Below are positions 36,642 through 39,050 of a stretch of 39,050 nt of DNA, piece by piece; positions within the stretch are counted from its first letter, which is position 1; each line of letters begins with the position of its first letter. This stretch comes from Chloroflexota bacterium. GTDB lineage: Bacteria > Chloroflexota > Anaerolineae > Anaerolineales > Anaerolineaceae. A program made the translations under genes and the position numbers. The notes under the pieces were generated by a model. It saw only the letters and a program-made list of their open reading frames with translations. It was not told the origin of the DNA and ran no database searches. The DNA is taken from contig JAEKNU010000040.1 of assembly GCA_016838895.1 (NCBI GenBank), forward strand, positions 1 through 39,050. The letters run 5' to 3'.

Positions 36642-36690
36642 TATGTTCTTATGACACCTGATCATATTTCTTAATTAATCGGATGATTTA

Positions 36691-36818
36691 TGTGTCATAA
36701 CTCTTGCCTAGACAACTGAGGATATTTATGATGCATTTGGGTGACACAGGGAACGAAAGGAGTAATCATTTCAGGGTTTTTATAATCCTTTTGGATCATT
36801 CTTCATTTTCCTGAAATG
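36691..36818. other. Structured non-coding stretch with orphan ribosome-binding site
   Basis: TGTGTCA (36691-36697) pairs with TGACACA (36742-36748). CATTTCAGG (36767-36775) pairs with CCTGAAATG (36810-36818), enclosing ATCC-TTTT-GGAT. A strong AAAGGAG at about 36757 is followed by no start codon. This could be a small RNA, a decayed gene or a leader. Confidence 0.3.
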
Positions 36819-36860
36819 GTAGCAGCCACATATTATACATCATATTTATTTTTTTTGCGA

Positions 36861-36892
36861 AAAATCCCTCTAGAAGTTTCTAGAGGGATTTT
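36861..36892. terminator. Terminator of the sugar ABC transporter operon
   Basis: AAAATCCCTCTAGA pairs perfectly with TCTAGAGGGATTTT (14 bp) around AGTT. The minus-strand side ends in TTTTTCGC. It is about 50 bases after the permease stop. Confidence 0.8.
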
Positions 36893-36942
36893 CTGACTAG
36901 CGTTTAATTTTGTTCATTAAAATAAGTAATACGCAAACAAAT

Positions 36943-38118
36943 TTAACCGCGATTCTTCTTGAAATATACGTCCACATATACTGCCAGAACCAACACGGCG
37001 CCCTTTACCAAATACTGCCAGGCGGGTTGTACATTCATAATCTGCAGACCATTCGTAAGGCTGGTCATAATCATTGAACCAATCAACGCACCAAAAACAG
37101 TGCCAACACCACCTAAAGGCGATGTGCCGCCCAAAATGGCAGCAGCAATTGCATCAAGCTCATACCCCTCACCGGCAGCTACTGTACCATAACCAACGTA
37201 GGAAGCTAATACAACACCAGCCACACCAATGAGCAAACCCATCAGGACGAATACAATAAATATATTTTTCTTGATGTTGATACCAGATAGACGTGCTGCT
37301 TCTCTGTTTCCGCCGATAGCATAAGCATAACGACCAAAACGTGTATTATTCGATACGTATGAAAATATTATTGCAACTACTGCCAACAAAAGCACCGGTA
37401 CCTGAATGCCGCGATATTGGTTGACTACAAAAACATAGCCAATGAACAATATAGAGAAAAATACAGTAATCAGTAAATCGAGCGCAACAGGTGGCAATTC
37501 AAAACCATATTCACGTTTTTTCTTTCGGCCATCAAGCATAATAAGAAACAGTAATACAACAACAACGGCCGCAATCACCCAACTTGCAATAGGCGGAATA
37601 TATGCTTGTGCAATAACTGAAAATATAGGCTGGTTTGCTGGAATGGTCTTTCCCTGTGTAACCAGGAGAATACCACCGCGCATGATAAACAAACCACCCA
37701 ATGTTACAATAAATGCCGGAATACTCAAATAGGCAATGACATACCCTTCCAGACAACCATATAACACGCCAACAAGCAAACCGAGGAAAACAGATAGCGC
37801 TGCAGCAAGTAATGGTTGATTTGGAATTACGTTATACCAGACATTGGCTTGTAAATAGGCAACAATAACAGATACAAAACCAGCAGCCTTACCTACAGAG
37901 AGGTCAATGTTGCCTGTTACGATAACCAGCACCATACCAACGGCTAAAAATGATGTTACCGTCATTTGTCGAAACAAATTTGAGACATTCTGGGCACTCA
38001 GGTATTGACCATTTGTAAGTGCACCAAAAAACAACCATATGCCCACCATGGCAAGCACAATGGTATAGGTTTGTATATTATTTCTAACTTTTTTAATGAT
38101 TTCGGACCACAAATTCAT
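36943..38118 (-). CDS. Sugar ABC transporter permease (XylH/GguB type)
   Basis: 391-aa inner-membrane permease, the length of XylH/GguB. It has 9-10 hydrophobic segments and the family motifs NIDLSVGKAAGF (substrate-path helix), SIPAFIVTLGGLFIMRG, GNREAARLSGINI (ATPase contact) and ELDAIAAAILGGTSPLGG. The segment RKKKREYGFELP is the long cytoplasmic insertion seen in the xylose-type subgroup. It imports a pentose or other monosaccharide. GGAG precedes the ATG at 38118 in the 39-base gap after the ATPase gene. The binding protein of the system is not in the window. Confidence 0.9.
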   Translation of the reverse strand: MNLWSEIIKKVRNNIQTYTIVLAMVGIWLFFGALTNGQYLSAQNVSNLFRQMTVTSFLAVGMVLVIVTGNIDLSVGKAAGFVSVIVAYLQANVWYNVIPNQPLLAAALSVFLGLLVGVLYGCLEGYVIAYLSIPAFIVTLGGLFIMRGGILLVTQGKTIPANQPIFSVIAQAYIPPIASWVIAAVVVVLLFLIMLDGRKKKREYGFELPPVALDLLITVFFSILFIGYVFVVNQYRGIQVPVLLLAVVAIIFSYVSNNTRFGRYAYAIGGNREAARLSGINIKKNIFIVFVLMGLLIGVAGVVLASYVGYGTVAAGEGYELDAIAAAILGGTSPLGGVGTVFGALIGSMIMTSLTNGLQIMNVQPAWQYLVKGAVLVLAVYVDVYFKKNRG

Positions 38119-38157
38119 CGTATGTCTCCTTGCAGAGGGATCTTTTTAAAATAGTTT

Positions 38158-38979
38158 TCAAGCAATGCCAGTCGCAAGCGCCATGACCTTTTCTTGAGTC
38201 GCATCTTTGATGTCCAGAACACCTCTAGAGGATCCCTGACACATGACCAGAATTCGGTCGCTCATACCCAACACTTCTTCAAGATCACTGGATATCATGA
38301 TAATGGACACACCCCTTTCAGTCAATTCATTCATCAACTTGTAAATTTCATACTTGGCACCAACATCAACACCACGGGTTGGGTCATCCATAATTAAAAT
38401 TTGAGGATTGGACATTAACCACTTGCCAATGACAACCTTCTGTTGATTTCCACCAGATAATGAGTCAACATCTAGCAATAAACTGGGCGTTTTAATAGCA
38501 AGACCACTCGCCTGTTCAGTACTTGCCTTAATTTCAGCATTTTGATCTATGCGCATAAATGACGAAAATTGAGGTAAATTCGGAAGAGATAAATTCTTAA
38601 GGATGGATTGGATGAGTACCAGTCCCATTCCTTTGCGATCTTCTGGAACCAGGGAAATACCATATTTAATGGCATCGCGCGCGCTTTTAATTTTCACCTG
38701 ATTACCATCCAATATCATTTTCCCGTCGGTTACGTTCCCGAATTCCCCAAACAATGTCATGGCGAGTTCAGTTCGACCTGCACCCATTAAACCGGCAATA
38801 CCCAGAATTTCACCACGACGCAAATCAAAAGTAACACCCTTTAATACTTCCCGGCTGGAATCGCGTGGATCTGTTGCCCGTAGATTTTCTACTACAAAAA
38901 AAGCATTTTCCGGATGGCGATGTCCTTCGGGAAAACGCTCTTTCATTTCCCGACCAACCATATTTTGTACAAGTTTTTC
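38158..38979 (-). CDS. Sugar ABC transporter ATPase, 5'-truncated (XylG/GguA type)
   Basis: Only the second half of a duplicated sugar ATPase (usually about 500 aa) is present. The frame reads EKLVQNMVGREMKERFP from 38979, then the second ABC domain with GLMGAGRTE (degenerate Walker A), LSGGNQQKV (signature) and ILIMDDPTRGVDVG (Walker B). The homologous sequence stops at 38979, exactly where the IS-like repeat begins, and the frame meets a TGA six bases into it (38983-38985). An ATG at 38961 opens a 267-aa frame, but it lacks a ribosome-binding site and the first ABC domain. The gene is therefore interrupted, or the assembly ended at the repeat. The permease follows after 39 bases. Confidence 0.8.
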   Translation of the reverse strand, partial: EKLVQNMVGREMKERFPEGHRHPENAFFVVENLRATDPRDSSREVLKGVTFDLRRGEILGIAGLMGAGRTELAMTLFGEFGNVTDGKMILDGNQVKIKSARDAIKYGISLVPEDRKGMGLVLIQSILKNLSLPNLPQFSSFMRIDQNAEIKASTEQASGLAIKTPSLLLDVDSLSGGNQQKVVIGKWLMSNPQILIMDDPTRGVDVGAKYEIYKLMNELTERGVSIIMISSDLEEVLGMSDRILVMCQGSSRGVLDIKDATQEKVMALATGIA

Positions 38980-39050
38980 GTATCATCTCAATAAAACGGG
39001 GTAGAGCTAAGATTTAGGAAAAGACCAACCCAAATTAATTTGAGAAGCGC
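38980..39050. mobile_element. IS-like terminal fragment at right edge
   Basis: Bases 38980-39001 are the inverted match to 52-73 (21 of 22 identical). The repeat starts directly against the interrupted ATPase gene, which marks it as the outer end of an inserted element. The remaining 49 bases contain no recognisable transposase. Confidence 0.45.

Larger units (their letters stand above)
36417..36942. other. Intergenic region between gltB and the sugar transporter operon
   Basis: 526 bases without a gene. From the gltB side it has a 210-nt leader with a small CTATCA/TGATAG hairpin (36564-36579), an operator-like palindrome (36609-36625), the gltB extended -10 (36633-36641), a structured stretch of unknown role (36691-36818), and the terminator of the sugar operon (36861-36892). 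Confidence 0.5.

Overview
The window most likely comes from a Chloroflexota bacterium of the class Anaerolineae. This is inferred from surface lipoproteins with Thr-Pro linkers (runs of TPT), GACQPA-type lipoboxes, moderate G+C and AT-rich spacers; no rRNA or other phylogenetic marker is present. No tRNA, rRNA or CRISPR array was seen. Both window edges carry an inverted copy of the same roughly 22-bp sequence. This suggests that an insertion sequence lies at each edge, and the right-hand one cuts a sugar-transporter ATPase gene.

Layout. (1) 1-73: IS-like end. (2) 137-1174, minus: NAD-dependent epimerase. (3) 1654-4536: NarL-type response regulator and a multi-spanning DesK/NarX-type histidine kinase, followed by four 11-bp iterons and a terminator-like hairpin. 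(4) 4670-14876: a receiver-only protein overlapping the first of three tandem gene pairs. Each pair encodes a lipoprotein 'A' (Ig-like domain, Thr/Pro linker, FN3-like domain) and a single-pass membrane protein 'B' (Ig-like domain, thrombospondin type-3 Ca-binding repeats, and a 400-residue C-terminal region I do not recognise). (5) 15033-16142: DUF362 ferredoxin-like protein. (6) 16326-20707: carA-carB. (7) 20767-27489: an OpuA/ProU-type ABC transporter locus with two substrate-binding paralogues and two ArsR-rhodanese fusion regulators, whose genes share a near-identical operator. (8) 27576-30158: SUI1/YciH-like factor, degenerate receiver-GAF protein, methyltransferase, and a membrane-protein gene remnant. 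(9) 30232-36416, minus: gltB-gltD. (10) 36943-38979, minus: sugar ABC permease and the truncated ATPase.

The two parts that look least described are these. First, the triplicated A/B surface module beside a two-component system with phased iterons: it may be a regulated, calcium-dependent cell-envelope or adhesion system. Second, the transporter locus, where probable persulfide or redox sensors (ArsR-rhodanese) sit beside a betaine-type importer, suggesting a sulfur-containing solute. The ProV-like gene there also has a long leader with mutually exclusive stem-loops.

Promoters that I can support are mostly extended -10 types (TGnTATAMT-like) with no clear -35. Several intergenic hairpins are long and perfect, some without a U-tract.
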